DNA of 64,000 nucleotides from GCA-2720865 sp047630275 (GCA_047630275.1 JBLHVN010000001.1:1612001-1676000); one strand, 5' to 3'; shown: positions 49,928 through 59,690, numbered from the stretch's first letter. Notes: generated by a model from the sequence alone, not told the origin. Translations and numbers: made by a program.

Positions 49928-51337
49928 ATGCGCGATTATATACAGTTTTATTTAAACGGTAAGCTCCAAAGAGTTTCAGGTGAGATGGTCTCCTCCACCT
50001 TGTCTGATTACCTACGTTATCAAAAAGGACTTAGAGGCACTAAGGTTGTTTGTGCTGAAGGGGATTGCGGCGCCTGCACAGTCATGGTCGGTGATTCAGA
50101 TAATAAGATGAATTATAGGTCTATCAATTCATGCATCGCCATGATGGCCCTCATGGATGGGAAGCATATAGTCACTGTAGAGGGTCTTAGCCTTGATGGT
50201 GAGCCACACGAAATTCAAAAGGCCATGGTGGATAACAACGGGGCACAGTGTGGATATTGCACTCCAGGTTTTGTGATGTCTCTAACAGACCTCTATGAAC
50301 AAAAAACAAATGTTACAGAAAAGAACTGCCGTAACTTTCTTACGGGTAATCTTTGTCGGTGCACGGGATATGGATCAATCATCGATGCAGCTCTTTCCGT
50401 AGATCCTAAGAAAGCAAAGACGCTAGGAGCTCTTTACTCAGAGCTTAGAATGGAAAAAACAGATGATGCTATTGAAATTAAGACTCCAGAGTTTGAATTC
50501 TATTGCCCCAATAACTTAAAAGACGCTGTTGAGTTAAAAGAGAAGTATCCTGATTTAAGAATCATCTCTTCAGCAACGGATCTTGGGGTGCAAATCAACA
50601 AGGACCGTTTCGAACCACACCGGCTAATCTTTTTAGATAAAGTACCTGAGACTCATCTACTTGAAGTGAATGATAATGAAGTAAAGATAGGGGCTAGGGT
50701 TCATCTTAGTCTTATCGAAAAAGCTTATGAAGGAATAGAAGATGAGTTTTCTAATTTCTTAAACCTCTTTGCTTCTCCACAAATAAAGAACTTTGGCACC
50801 TTGATAGGTAACGTGGCCAATGCTTCTCCCATTGGGGACACGCTCCCGTTTCTTTCTGTAATGAACGCGAAGGTAACTCTTGTGAGCACTAAAGGGGAGC
50901 GAGAAGTTCTCTTTAAGGATTTTTACTTAGGTTATAAGAAACTAAATATGCTTCCAGAAGAGATGATCTTATCCATAACAATACCAAGGCGCGCGAAAAA
51001 TGAGATCTTAAAGCTTTACAAAGTTTCAAGAAGAAAGGACTTAGACATCTCTTGTGTTAATGCTGCAATGAAAATGACGGTGACTAATGGAAAGATTGAT
51101 TCATTCTCTGTGGCATATGGTGGAGTCGGCCCAACTGTCTTAAGGCTTCCGGTCTTAGAGAAAAAGATGATTGGTCTAGGTTTTAATGCTGATAACTTTA
51201 GGGCCCAAAGTCATCAGATTAAAAATGAGATAACTCCTATGAGCGACGTCAGAGGCTCATCTGAATACCGCCATCTTGTGGCAAAGAACCTCTTTCAAAG
51301 GTTTTTCCTAGAAGCAAGCAAAGAGGTGGCCCAGTGA
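49928..51337 (+). CDS. xdhA: Xanthine dehydrogenase small subunit (2Fe-2S and FAD)
   Basis: 469 residues. First 2Fe-2S cluster C42-x4-C47-x2-C50...C69, second cluster C108-x2-C111...C143-x-C145, then an FAD-binding domain of the xanthine oxidase type (ISSATDLGVQ, FGTLIGNVANASPIGD). It feeds electrons from the molybdenum centre to NAD+. The ATG is preceded by AGGGCGGAT. Its TGA overlaps the GTG start of xdhB. Confidence 0.93.
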   Translation: MRDYIQFYLNGKLQRVSGEMVSSTLSDYLRYQKGLRGTKVVCAEGDCGACTVMVGDSDNKMNYRSINSCIAMMALMDGKHIVTVEGLSLDGEPHEIQKAMVDNNGAQCGYCTPGFVMSLTDLYEQKTNVTEKNCRNFLTGNLCRCTGYGSIIDAALSVDPKKAKTLGALYSELRMEKTDDAIEIKTPEFEFYCPNNLKDAVELKEKYPDLRIISSATDLGVQINKDRFEPHRLIFLDKVPETHLLEVNDNEVKIGARVHLSLIEKAYEGIEDEFSNFLNLFASPQIKNFGTLIGNVANASPIGDTLPFLSVMNAKVTLVSTKGEREVLFKDFYLGYKKLNMLPEEMILSITIPRRAKNEILKLYKVSRRKDLDISCVNAAMKMTVTNGKIDSFSVAYGGVGPTVLRLPVLEKKMIGLGFNADNFRAQSHQIKNEITPMSDVRGSSEYRHLVAKNLFQRFFLEASKEVAQ

Positions 51338-53664
51338 AAAAATATAACAAAAATAATTATTCAGGTTCCCCTCATGACTCAGGGTTCTCTCATGTAAAAG
51401 GAGAGAGTGTTTTTATTGATGATAGACCTGAACAAGCAGGTGAGCTTCATGTTGCTCTTGTTCTTTCAACAAGGGCCCACGCAAATATAACAAAGATTGA
51501 TTCATCAAAGGCCCTTGAACTTGAAGGAGTTGAAGGTGTTTATACAGGAGTAGATTTTAAGCAAAATACTTGGGGCCCAATAGTAAAAGATCAACCTCTC
51601 TTAGCTGAAACCTTAGTGTCTCATTATTCTGAACCTATAGCTTTAGTTGTAGCCACGTCAAGAAAGGCAGCCTACGCCGGTGTAAAGCTAGTAGAAGTTC
51701 AGTACAAAGACCTGACTCCTATCTTTACTGTAGATGAGGCCATTGAAGCGGGTCAATTCCTAGGGGATGAATTCAAAATTGAAGAGGGGGACGTTGAGAG
51801 TGCCTTTTCTAAAAGTGATCATACTCTCGAAGGCACCTTTGAAAATGGAGGTCAGGAACATTTTTATTTAGAATCTCAAGCATGCATTGCTTACCCTGGT
51901 GAAAATAATGAATTGCATATTGAGTCCTCTTCCCAGCATCCTACTGAAGTTCAGCATGTAGTCGCTGGGGCCCTTGGTCTAAAGCAAAACCAAGTTGTTT
52001 GTGTTGTTAAAAGAATGGGAGGAGGCTTCGGTGGTAAAGAATCTCAGGCCTCTCATATGGCTGCCATTGCCGCCCTTGCCGCTCATAAAACCAAGCGTCC
52101 ATGCCGTCTTGTCTTAACAAAAGATGAGGATATGAAGATCACTGGGAAAAGGCATCCTTTTAAGAATTGGTATAAGATTGGCTTTAACAAAGATGGAAAG
52201 ATTAAATCTTTAAAGGTCTCTTTCTTCGCTGATGGTGGTGCTTATCTAGACCTAAGCCCAGCCATCCTACAAAGGGCCATGTTCCATGTTGATAATGCTT
52301 ATCAATTAGAAAATGCCCTCATTACAGGGAGAGTCGTTAAGACAAACCGCTCTCCTAACACCGCCTTTAGAGGCTTTGGTGGTCCACAAGGGGCTGCCGT
52401 TATTGAGAGTTTAATCGAAGACATCTCTCAATATTTAAAAAAAGACGCATTAGATATAAGAAAGATAAACCTCTATGCTAAAGATGGCGGGAGTACACAC
52501 TATGGACAGGAAGTAACAAATAACTTTCTTCCTGAAGTCTTTCAAGATCTTGAACAAAGAGTTGATTATAAGGCATGGAGAAAAAAGATTGATGAGTTCA
52601 ATCTAAAAGAAACTTCTTATGTAAAAGGTCTCTCCTTAACGGCCACAAAGTTTGGAATCTCTTTCACTTCGCGTTTTCTTAATCAGGCCAATGCCTTGGT
52701 TAATGTTCACACTGATGGAACCGTTCAGGTGAGCACAGGAGCCACTGAAATGGGTCAAGGAGTTAATACTAAGATCCAAGGGATCGTGGCAGAGGCCTTC
52801 GGTATTGACTATGCTGATGTGAAGTTAATGGCCACTAGTACAGAAAAGAATCATAACACCTCGGCCACAGCAGCTTCTAGCGGTAGTGATTTAAATGGAG
52901 CTGCTGCGCTTAAAGCGTGCGTGGAAATAAAGTCCAACTTAGCTAAGCTCGCCCTACAAATTGAGGGAGACCTCATCAAAAAAGGTGAAGAGTATAACTC
53001 AGAGATGGACTTAGATATAAGCCAGGTTCGCTTTGAAAATGGAAAGATTCTCACATCAAAATCTGAACATAGTTTTAAAGAACTTGTTAGTATCGCTTAT
53101 TTTAATAGAATCAACTTAGGCTGTAGGGCCCACTATAAAACTCCTGAGATTCATTACGATCCGGCCATTGGAAAGGGCCGACCATTTCTCTACTTTACTA
53201 ATGGGGCAGCCGTTAGTGAGGTCTTAATTGATAAGGCCACAGGTGAGACAAAGGTAATACGAACCGAGATTGTTATGGACCTTGGTAGGCCAATCAATAA
53301 AGGCATAGACTTTGGTCAGGTCTCTGGGGCCTTTGCTCAGGGAATGGGCTGGTGTACTGGTGAAGCTTTAGTCTATGCAGACTCAGGAGAACTTTTAAGT
53401 CATAGTCCAACTACTTATAAGATTCCCTCTGTTCAAGATACGCCGAGAGATTTTAATATAAGTTTTATTCGTAACGATACAAATGTCCTTAACGTAAGAA
53501 GCTCTAAAGCAGTAGGAGAGCCTCCTTTTTTATTAGGACTCTCAGTATGGGCCGCCATAAAAAATGCGCTTCATTATACTTCTAAAGATTGCTTTGATTC
53601 TCTCATGCTTCCTGCAACTCCTGAGATCATCCTTGAAAACCTAGGTGAGAAGGACATAATTTAA
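51334..53664 (+). CDS. xdhB: Xanthine dehydrogenase molybdenum subunit
   Basis: 776 residues from GTG 51334 (GTGA overlap with xdhA). Molybdenum cofactor motifs GGGFGGKES, TAFRGFGGPQG, GATEMGQGVNTK, and the catalytic glutamate E729 in GEPPF are present. The arginine in AFRGFGG matches the xanthine-orienting Arg of the xanthine oxidase family. It oxidises hypoxanthine and xanthine to urate (or a related purine). Purine catabolism would salvage nitrogen or recycle prey nucleotides. Confidence 0.93.
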   Translation: MKKYNKNNYSGSPHDSGFSHVKGESVFIDDRPEQAGELHVALVLSTRAHANITKIDSSKALELEGVEGVYTGVDFKQNTWGPIVKDQPLLAETLVSHYSEPIALVVATSRKAAYAGVKLVEVQYKDLTPIFTVDEAIEAGQFLGDEFKIEEGDVESAFSKSDHTLEGTFENGGQEHFYLESQACIAYPGENNELHIESSSQHPTEVQHVVAGALGLKQNQVVCVVKRMGGGFGGKESQASHMAAIAALAAHKTKRPCRLVLTKDEDMKITGKRHPFKNWYKIGFNKDGKIKSLKVSFFADGGAYLDLSPAILQRAMFHVDNAYQLENALITGRVVKTNRSPNTAFRGFGGPQGAAVIESLIEDISQYLKKDALDIRKINLYAKDGGSTHYGQEVTNNFLPEVFQDLEQRVDYKAWRKKIDEFNLKETSYVKGLSLTATKFGISFTSRFLNQANALVNVHTDGTVQVSTGATEMGQGVNTKIQGIVAEAFGIDYADVKLMATSTEKNHNTSATAASSGSDLNGAAALKACVEIKSNLAKLALQIEGDLIKKGEEYNSEMDLDISQVRFENGKILTSKSEHSFKELVSIAYFNRINLGCRAHYKTPEIHYDPAIGKGRPFLYFTNGAAVSEVLIDKATGETKVIRTEIVMDLGRPINKGIDFGQVSGAFAQGMGWCTGEALVYADSGELLSHSPTTYKIPSVQDTPRDFNISFIRNDTNVLNVRSSKAVGEPPFLLGLSVWAAIKNALHYTSKDCFDSLMLPATPEIILENLGEKDII

Positions 53665-54438
53665 ATGTTAGAGTTCAGCCGTGAATTAGATAAGTTTATT
53701 TTAAGTCACGGCGAAGTGGTCTTGGCCATTCAGACCTCTCATAGAGGAAGCGCTCCTCAGGTGGACGGAGCAAAGGCCATCATCGCCTCAGGTGGACTCC
53801 TATGGGGAACAGTTGGGGGAGGAAAGGTAGAGCAGGCCATAAAAAAAGAAGGCCTGGATCTTTTAGAATCTAAGGAAACGACAAAGTCTATAAAGTGGAA
53901 CCTTCAAAAAGATATCGGAATGACTTGCGGAGGAGAAGTGAGTTTCTTTCTTGAAAAATTTGGGAAACCAAACCTAGAGATAGCAGTCTTTGGTGCAGGT
54001 CATGTGGCGCAGGCCTTTGTACCTCTTCTTTTAAATCTCAATTGTTCAGTTTCTTCAATCGATTCAAGGCTTGAGTGGTTAAACAAACTTCCTGAGAATG
54101 AGAAGTTAAAAAAGCTTCATCTAGAAGAGATGAGTTCTTATATTGACGAATTAAAACCTGGAACCTTTATTATCTCAATGACCCAAGGGCATAAATTTGA
54201 CCTTCCTATTCTTGAGAAGGCCCTAAAGTGTGGGGATAAATTTCCCTATGTAGGTGTCATAGGCAGTAAGCAAAAAGCTCAGGTAATAAGGCAGGATCTT
54301 TTAAGTTTAGGCAGTTGCCCTAATGATTTAGAGCGCTTAATCTGCCCCATAGGATTAGATTTAGGCCGCAATATTCCCGAGGAAATAGCTTTTTCCATCA
54401 TCGCGCAAATTCTGCAGGTCAGAGACAGACTTTCTTAA
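53665..54438 (+). CDS. xdhC: XdhC-type molybdenum cofactor insertion protein
   Basis: 257 residues. N-terminal CoxI/XdhC domain (TSHRGSAPQVDGAKAI, GTVGGGKVEQ, NLQKDIGMTCGGEVSFF) and a C-terminal Rossmann domain (VFGAGHVAQAFVPLLL). XdhC binds and sulfurates the molybdenum cofactor and inserts it in XdhB. The ATG follows the xdhB stop directly. It completes a compact xdhABC operon; no purine regulator is near. Confidence 0.9.
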   Translation: MLEFSRELDKFILSHGEVVLAIQTSHRGSAPQVDGAKAIIASGGLLWGTVGGGKVEQAIKKEGLDLLESKETTKSIKWNLQKDIGMTCGGEVSFFLEKFGKPNLEIAVFGAGHVAQAFVPLLLNLNCSVSSIDSRLEWLNKLPENEKLKKLHLEEMSSYIDELKPGTFIISMTQGHKFDLPILEKALKCGDKFPYVGVIGSKQKAQVIRQDLLSLGSCPNDLERLICPIGLDLGRNIPEEIAFSIIAQILQVRDRLS

Positions 54439-54450
54439 GAATTACCGTCA

Positions 54451-54478
54451 CTTAACCGAAAAGTTAAGGGTAACTTTT
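54451..54478 (+). promoter_or_regulatory. Two mutually exclusive hairpins before a non-AUG start
   Basis: AAAAGTTA (54459-54466) pairs with TAACTTTT (54471-54478) across AGGG; alternatively CTTAAC (54451-54456) pairs with GTTAAG (54463-54468). Both share 54463-54466, so only one can form at a time. They end 1-2 nt before the GAGAGG ribosome site of the kinase. Stems are AU-rich, so function is only a suggestion. Confidence 0.4.
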
Positions 54479-54491
54479 AAGAGAGGATCTT

Positions 54492-57400
54492 ATAAGATTT
54501 TCAATTTCAACCAAATTAACTTTAGGCGTCGTTTTAATAGTTTTATTAACGGCCACTACTATCGGAACGGTCTTTTTCTATAAAGGGAATGAGTTCCTTG
54601 TTGAAAATGAATTCAACCTTATTTCTGAAAAAGCAGGATCCATCACGCCTCTTATGACCTCAGGAATATCTGCGGCCCTAGAGGATGCTCAATTCTTAGC
54701 AGATGACCCTTTAGTAAAAACTGTTAATGACGTTGTCGATGATAATTATGATGAGACCTTTAAGTTCATTGAAGAAGATCTGCAAACATTTTTAAAATCA
54801 AAGAAGGATATCTTAAGGGTTAGCCTTTTTGTTGGCGTGAACAATGTTAGAACCTTTATGAACGTCGCAAGAAAAGGAAAAGAATCTGTCACTTCTACAG
54901 ATGAAGTCTTTAGCCTACAGCATATTACCCAAAGAAAGAATTATTACCTAACCAGCATCAAACTTTTTGGATCAAAAAATGAGCCCTTCATAGGGGTAGT
55001 TGTACCAATAAAAAATAAGAAACGTGTTATAGGCTTTTTAAAACTAGACCTTAGTCTAGAGAGAGACTTTATTCAGCTTCGAAATGATTTAGACCAAAAA
55101 TATTCGCTTTATATTTATAACACCGAAGGGGATTACCTCTATCATCCTAACGCGAGTAAGTCCTTTGGTTTTGAAAAAGGAATAAGATACCAAATACAAA
55201 GTGACTACCCACAGATTGAAAGCTTTATTTACGGAAGGGACCAGACTATCGGTTTGACCCTAAAGGAAAATCTTTTTTACTCAATAAAGATTCCTCTCTT
55301 AGCTGGAGAGCCTTCTATGTTTCTTGGCGTAGGGATTGGGATTCCTAAATCAAGGGTGTTAGGACAAAATATAATCCTAAGAAAGAAATCTTATCTTTGG
55401 ACTTTTTTTCTCTTGGCCCTCACCACTCTTATTGCCTGGTACTTTAGTAGGTTTCTGACTAAGAATATTGCCAAAGTTACAGAACTGGCACAAGAATTTG
55501 CTAGAGGAAAGACTGACTTAGATATCGATATTGATTCAAATGATGAAATCGGAGTCTTGGCCATTTCATTTCAGGGAATGATCAGACAGGTTAATGAAAG
55601 AACCAGAGTCTTAAAAAAATCTGAAAGAGAAACAAGGCTAGCAAAGGATCAGCTAGAAAGCATTAGCCGTGGAAAGTCCTTATTACTAAAAGATCTAAGA
55701 AAGCAAAAAGATGAAATTGAAAAGATTGGCCGCGATAAAGATGAGCTCCTGGCCATTGTTAGTCATGATTTAAAAAACCCTCTAGCTGTCATTGAAACAG
55801 CGATGGACCTTCTTCAGGAGGAGTCTAAGCGCTTAAGTCCAAATGACTTAGAGTTAGTAGGAAGATCAAAACATTCAGCGAAATTTGCCTTGAACCTAAT
55901 CACCGACCTCTTAGACATGGCACGATTAGAGGGTGGGATAAAGCTTGATCATGAGAAATTCAATGTTGCAGAACTAATAGAAGACAGTGTTGAAAACTAT
56001 AAGATGAAATCTGAAGAAAAAGAAATCACTATTGAATATAGCTTTGAAGATGACTTTGTTCTCTTAGGTGACTACGGAAGGATCATACAAGTCTTTAATA
56101 ATATTTTAGGAAACGCTTTAAAATTCACCCCTAATGGTGGGCGCATAACTATTAAAGGCGAGGCCGTTTGTGATCTTGAAAGTGAAGGAGAATCGCTAAA
56201 GGTGACCATCTCTGATACTGGACCTGGTATTCCAAAAGATAAGATTGAATCTATTTTTAATAAATATGAGCAGGCCCGTGTAAAAGATAGAGAGATCGGA
56301 ACTGGACTTGGATTAGCCATTTGTAAAAATATTGTTGAACTTCATGGCGGAAAAGTTTGGGTGGAATCTGAAGAATCAAAAGGAGCAAGCTTTCACTTTA
56401 TCCTACCTGGTGTATCTAGAGGAAAAGTTAAACAAATATCTCATGTGCCAAGAATTATGCTCATTGACGATCAAGATAGTTTCTTCAAAGACCTTGAATC
56501 TAGCCTCGCTAAAAAAGAATACATCTTTACTCATTGTACTAAGGGACTAGATGCCGAAGAGCAGGCAGAACACGAAAAAGTGGACTTAGTATTACTTGAT
56601 CTTGATATGAAACAAAGTGATCCTTTAGAGATTTTAAAACGACTTAAAGAGACCAACTCCTTTAGAAATGTTCCTTTTATCATCCTAGCAGAGGCCATTA
56701 GAACTGAGGACTTAATCCTTTTAAATGAGCTGGCCAATGACTTTGTTAAGAAGTCCTCAGGGCTTGAAAATATTAATCAAAAAATCTTTGAGTACGTGGA
56801 ATTTGACTCAGACACAGCTGGGAATAAGTCAATAAACTCTAATATCCCAACAGTCTTAATTGTTGATGATGATGAAAATGTAAGGGAGATCGTGGTTGAG
56901 TCACTCGAGGACTACAACATCAATGTCATCTATGCCAAAAGTGGCTTAGAAGCGGTCTTCATGGTTAAGAAGTATCCGGTAAATGTTGTTTTAACAGACC
57001 TTAGGATGCCCGAGATTGATGGATTAAAGCTTTCTCAAATGATCTCAAGCACCAAAGAAAATATTGATATTGTTTTAATGAGTGGAACTATCTTTGAACT
57101 TCCTGAAGAAGTTAGAAAGAAATTCAATATTCATAGCCTTATTACAAAACCATTTAATGTAATAGAATTAAGTGAAAACCTTGTTAGCATCGCTAAGAAA
57201 AACTTTGAACATATTCCTTCTAATGTCATTTCTCTTAATCGACTTGAAAAGGTTAAAGAAGCCAAAAAAGTTGAAACTAACCCTCATAGTGCGCGGATCC
57301 TCTTTGTGGACGACGCAGTAGATATGCATATGCTCTTTAAGGTCATGATGAAGAAGTACCCGATAGAAGTGGATTATTGTGAAAATGGAGAAGAGGCCCT

Positions 57401-57674
57401 CTTAAAATTTAAAGAGAATAGGTACGATCTTGTTTTAATGGATGTGAACATGCCTGTGATGGATGGTAAAACAGCTATTAAGTTAATGCGAGAGTTTGAA
57501 ATCAACAGTAACCTAGATCAAGTGGTCTCATGGGCCATCACGGCCAATAGTAGACCTGAAGATATAGAGGAATTACTTCAATACGGTTTTAGTGACTATA
57601 TGGGGAAACCTCTTAAAAAAGAAAAAATAATTCAATTCTTGATCCCAGAAGAAAAAGCGGTAAAATCATCTTAA
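54492..57674 (+). CDS. Hybrid sensor histidine kinase with three receiver domains, probable AUA start
   Basis: 1060 residues if read from ATA 54492. That codon follows GAGAGG by 5 nt; the frame is open from the TAA at 54471 and has no ATG, GTG or TTG before 54654. The upstream part gives RFSISTKLTLGVVLIVLL, a clear first membrane segment lost if translation began at ATG 54654. Then: a Cache-like extracytoplasmic domain, a second membrane segment, HAMP, HisKA with H425 (SHDLKNPL), an ATPase domain (DTGPGIP, GTGLGLAI) and three receivers with D703, D836 and D984. A sequencing error at the start codon is the main alternative. Confidence 0.85.
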   Translation: MRFSISTKLTLGVVLIVLLTATTIGTVFFYKGNEFLVENEFNLISEKAGSITPLMTSGISAALEDAQFLADDPLVKTVNDVVDDNYDETFKFIEEDLQTFLKSKKDILRVSLFVGVNNVRTFMNVARKGKESVTSTDEVFSLQHITQRKNYYLTSIKLFGSKNEPFIGVVVPIKNKKRVIGFLKLDLSLERDFIQLRNDLDQKYSLYIYNTEGDYLYHPNASKSFGFEKGIRYQIQSDYPQIESFIYGRDQTIGLTLKENLFYSIKIPLLAGEPSMFLGVGIGIPKSRVLGQNIILRKKSYLWTFFLLALTTLIAWYFSRFLTKNIAKVTELAQEFARGKTDLDIDIDSNDEIGVLAISFQGMIRQVNERTRVLKKSERETRLAKDQLESISRGKSLLLKDLRKQKDEIEKIGRDKDELLAIVSHDLKNPLAVIETAMDLLQEESKRLSPNDLELVGRSKHSAKFALNLITDLLDMARLEGGIKLDHEKFNVAELIEDSVENYKMKSEEKEITIEYSFEDDFVLLGDYGRIIQVFNNILGNALKFTPNGGRITIKGEAVCDLESEGESLKVTISDTGPGIPKDKIESIFNKYEQARVKDREIGTGLGLAICKNIVELHGGKVWVESEESKGASFHFILPGVSRGKVKQISHVPRIMLIDDQDSFFKDLESSLAKKEYIFTHCTKGLDAEEQAEHEKVDLVLLDLDMKQSDPLEILKRLKETNSFRNVPFIILAEAIRTEDLILLNELANDFVKKSSGLENINQKIFEYVEFDSDTAGNKSINSNIPTVLIVDDDENVREIVVESLEDYNINVIYAKSGLEAVFMVKKYPVNVVLTDLRMPEIDGLKLSQMISSTKENIDIVLMSGTIFELPEEVRKKFNIHSLITKPFNVIELSENLVSIAKKNFEHIPSNVISLNRLEKVKEAKKVETNPHSARILFVDDAVDMHMLFKVMMKKYPIEVDYCENGEEALLKFKENRYDLVLMDVNMPVMDGKTAIKLMREFEINSNLDQVVSWAITANSRPEDIEELLQYGFSDYMGKPLKKEKIIQFLIPEEKAVKSS

Positions 57675-57677
57675 GAT

Positions 57678-58457
57678 ATGAATAGCAAAGAAAAAGACCT
57701 CCTTTATTTATCATCGGGTAGCAAGATCATTCATTTGATTGACGAAGATACAGATCTTCTTAAAAAGCTAGGAAATATAACGGCCAATGCCTTCTTAGAT
57801 TATGACATCATCGCCATGACATCTATAGAAGACTCCCTAGAAGAAATTCAGGAAAAGAAGCCAACAGTGATTGTCTGTAGCTTAGATTTTCAAGATGGAT
57901 CAAATATCTTTGAGCTGATAAAACTTCTTAAGGCCAAAGAGGTAACAAAGAAGATTCCTGTGATAGTTACTGGCACAAGAGGCCGTCTTGAAGAAGAAGC
58001 TGAGTTAATAAAAAAATATAAGCTGCAAGTTGTTCCAAAATCTATAAGAATTCCTCACCTTCTAGGCACAATCTCAGCGGCCATAAATGAAGCCAATAGT
58101 ATCAATTTTGATGTGGTCAATTTAAAAGCTGGAGAAGTCTTATTTAGAGAAGGGGATAGAAGCACAAGCATTTATGTTTTAAAAACAGGAAAGCTAGCTA
58201 TCATAAAAGAAAATGAATCAGGTCGTTCTCAAATAGCAGAACTCTCTGGTCGCCAATTAGTGGGGGAGATGGCCTTTCTTAATGGTGAGATCCGTTCAGC
58301 AACAGTTGAGGCCATTGTTGATACAGAAGTCATCGAACTTAAATTAGGGGATCCTGAAAGCTTTATCAGAGAGCAGCCCTTTTGGTTAGGGATGATGCTT
58401 GAGACTCTAGTAAGAAGACTTAAAGAAATGGATAAAAAGTTATCTGAGTTGAGCTAA
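57678..58457 (+). CDS. Receiver-like/cyclic-nucleotide-binding domain protein
   Basis: 259 residues. The N-terminal receiver-like fold has Ser at the phosphoacceptor position (VIVCSLDFQDG) and a KSIR rather than KP, so it may not be phosphorylated. A cyclic-nucleotide-binding beta roll fills about 150-250 (GEVLFREGD, GRQLVGEMAFLNGEIRSATVEA, with the phosphate-binding cassette pattern). No DNA-binding domain. It lies 3 bp after the hybrid kinase, so it probably takes part in that pathway by binding a nucleotide. Confidence 0.8.
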   Translation: MNSKEKDLLYLSSGSKIIHLIDEDTDLLKKLGNITANAFLDYDIIAMTSIEDSLEEIQEKKPTVIVCSLDFQDGSNIFELIKLLKAKEVTKKIPVIVTGTRGRLEEEAELIKKYKLQVVPKSIRIPHLLGTISAAINEANSINFDVVNLKAGEVLFREGDRSTSIYVLKTGKLAIIKENESGRSQIAELSGRQLVGEMAFLNGEIRSATVEAIVDTEVIELKLGDPESFIREQPFWLGMMLETLVRRLKEMDKKLSELS

Positions 58458-58868
58458 CTCTTTCGCCCAACTTTCAGGGCAAGAATCAATCTTATTATTT
58501 TTATAATCAAAATATACCATTGCTGTTTTGGCCAAGAGGACTAGATCATTATTCTGATTCTTTATTCTATAGAGTAAGTCAAAAGAGTTCTTAGAGTTTT
58601 CAAGGACCGATATTTCAATCTTCAGATTATCTCCATGAAAAGACTGAGCCTTATAAGAGAGTTCCGCATCTGCCATGATCAAGGAGCTTTCATAAAAGTT
58701 GAGTTCATCCTGACCTAATGACTTGAAGAACCTCACTCTTGCTTCGTGGCAAAGACCTAAGAACCGGTCGTTCCCTACATGGTTACCAAAGTTTAGGTCA
58801 CTGACCGATACTAGATAGTCAGTTGAAAAATGGGTCTTTTCTGGAAATTTTATCTTAACTCGTGCCAT
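58440..58868 (-). CDS. Acyl-CoA thioesterase (4HBT hot-dog fold)
   Basis: 142 residues of the hot-dog thioesterase fold. The catalytic segment reads DLNFGNHVGNDRFLGLCHEARVRFF (D at about residue 24), comparable to the D-x-x-G-H-V-N-N motif of 4-hydroxybenzoyl-CoA thioesterases. It cleaves an acyl-CoA thioester; the acyl group is unknown. It overlaps the receiver/CNB gene by 18 bp at the 3' end and diverges from murI. Confidence 0.8.
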   Translation of the reverse strand: MARVKIKFPEKTHFSTDYLVSVSDLNFGNHVGNDRFLGLCHEARVRFFKSLGQDELNFYESSLIMADAELSYKAQSFHGDNLKIEISVLENSKNSFDLLYRIKNQNNDLVLLAKTAMVYFDYKNNKIDSCPESWAKELAQLR

Positions 58869-58909
58869 GGATACCTATTAAAGATTTAAGCTTCGTGGTA
58901 AATTATCTT

Positions 58910-59674
58910 ATGACTTCGAAAAGAAAAAAGATAGGGATCTTTGACTCCGGAATTGGTGGGTTTAGCATCTTAAAAAAGTTAGTTGAAATCCTTCCGGGTC
59001 ATGAATTCTATTATGTCTCAGACTTTCCCCATTCTCCTTATGGAAATAAAAGCACTGAGTATATTCAAGAGCGCTGCCAAGACATAACCGATTGTCTTTT
59101 AAATGAAGGAGTGGATTTGATACTTCTCGCCTGTAATACGGCCACAGCAGCATCTATAGACCTACTAAGAAGTAAGTATTCAATTCCCTTCGTCGGTATA
59201 GAGCCTTTTGTGAAAAGTATCGAAAGCCTTGATTTTAAGGATAAAAAGTTAAAACCAGTGGTTCTAACAACAGTTGCCATGGGAGAGAGTGAGCGCTTTA
59301 AGTCGCTTATGAAGCGCTATGACCCAGGTTTAAAGATCCATCATCAAAAATGCCCTCATTTAGCCAGTCTTATTGAGAAAGCCTTTGAAAAAGGCCAATC
59401 CCAAGTTGAAATAGAGATAGAGCAAGAGTTAAAAGATCTTCTTAATAAAGGCTACACCCATGCTATTTTAGGCTGCACTCATTATCCTCTCATAGAAAAA
59501 AAGATTGAAAGCTATTTGACTCTAAAGTGTATTTCTCCTTGTCTCCCCGTAGCAAAACGTGTCGCACAGCTTCTTGAAGCGGAGCCGCTAACGGGGCGCA
59601 CTGAGCTATATTTTAAAACCTCAGACGAGGAAAGTTTTAAAACTTTCGAAGGGGCTCTTTTAAGCTTGGGATAG
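58910..59674 (+). CDS. murI: Glutamate racemase
   Basis: 254 residues from ATG 58910; an ATG at 58862 would extend backwards into the thioesterase start. Catalytic cysteines are in ACNTAT (C75) and GCTHYP (C189), with H191, and the N-terminal FDSGIGG. MurI converts L- to D-glutamate for peptidoglycan. No ribosome site; TAAATT with 5 nt to the ATG may make it leaderless. A TAG stop precedes the eno promoter. Confidence 0.9.
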   Translation: MTSKRKKIGIFDSGIGGFSILKKLVEILPGHEFYYVSDFPHSPYGNKSTEYIQERCQDITDCLLNEGVDLILLACNTATAASIDLLRSKYSIPFVGIEPFVKSIESLDFKDKKLKPVVLTTVAMGESERFKSLMKRYDPGLKIHHQKCPHLASLIEKAFEKGQSQVEIEIEQELKDLLNKGYTHAILGCTHYPLIEKKIESYLTLKCISPCLPVAKRVAQLLEAEPLTGRTELYFKTSDEESFKTFEGALLSLG

Positions 59675-59690
59675 GGGGTATATAATCCCC
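59658..59690 (+). promoter_or_regulatory. Candidate eno promoter with overlapping symmetric element
   Basis: TTTTAA (59658-59663), 17-nt spacer, TATAAT (59681-59686). The -10 lies in the middle of GGGG-TATATAAT-CCCC (59675-59690), whose ends are complementary. The symmetric element starts right after the murI stop. Confidence 0.4.

Noticed and set aside
59675..59690. GGGG-TATATAAT-CCCC as a terminator of murI
   Set aside because: The stem is only 4 bp, there is no U-run, and it contains a -10 element for eno.
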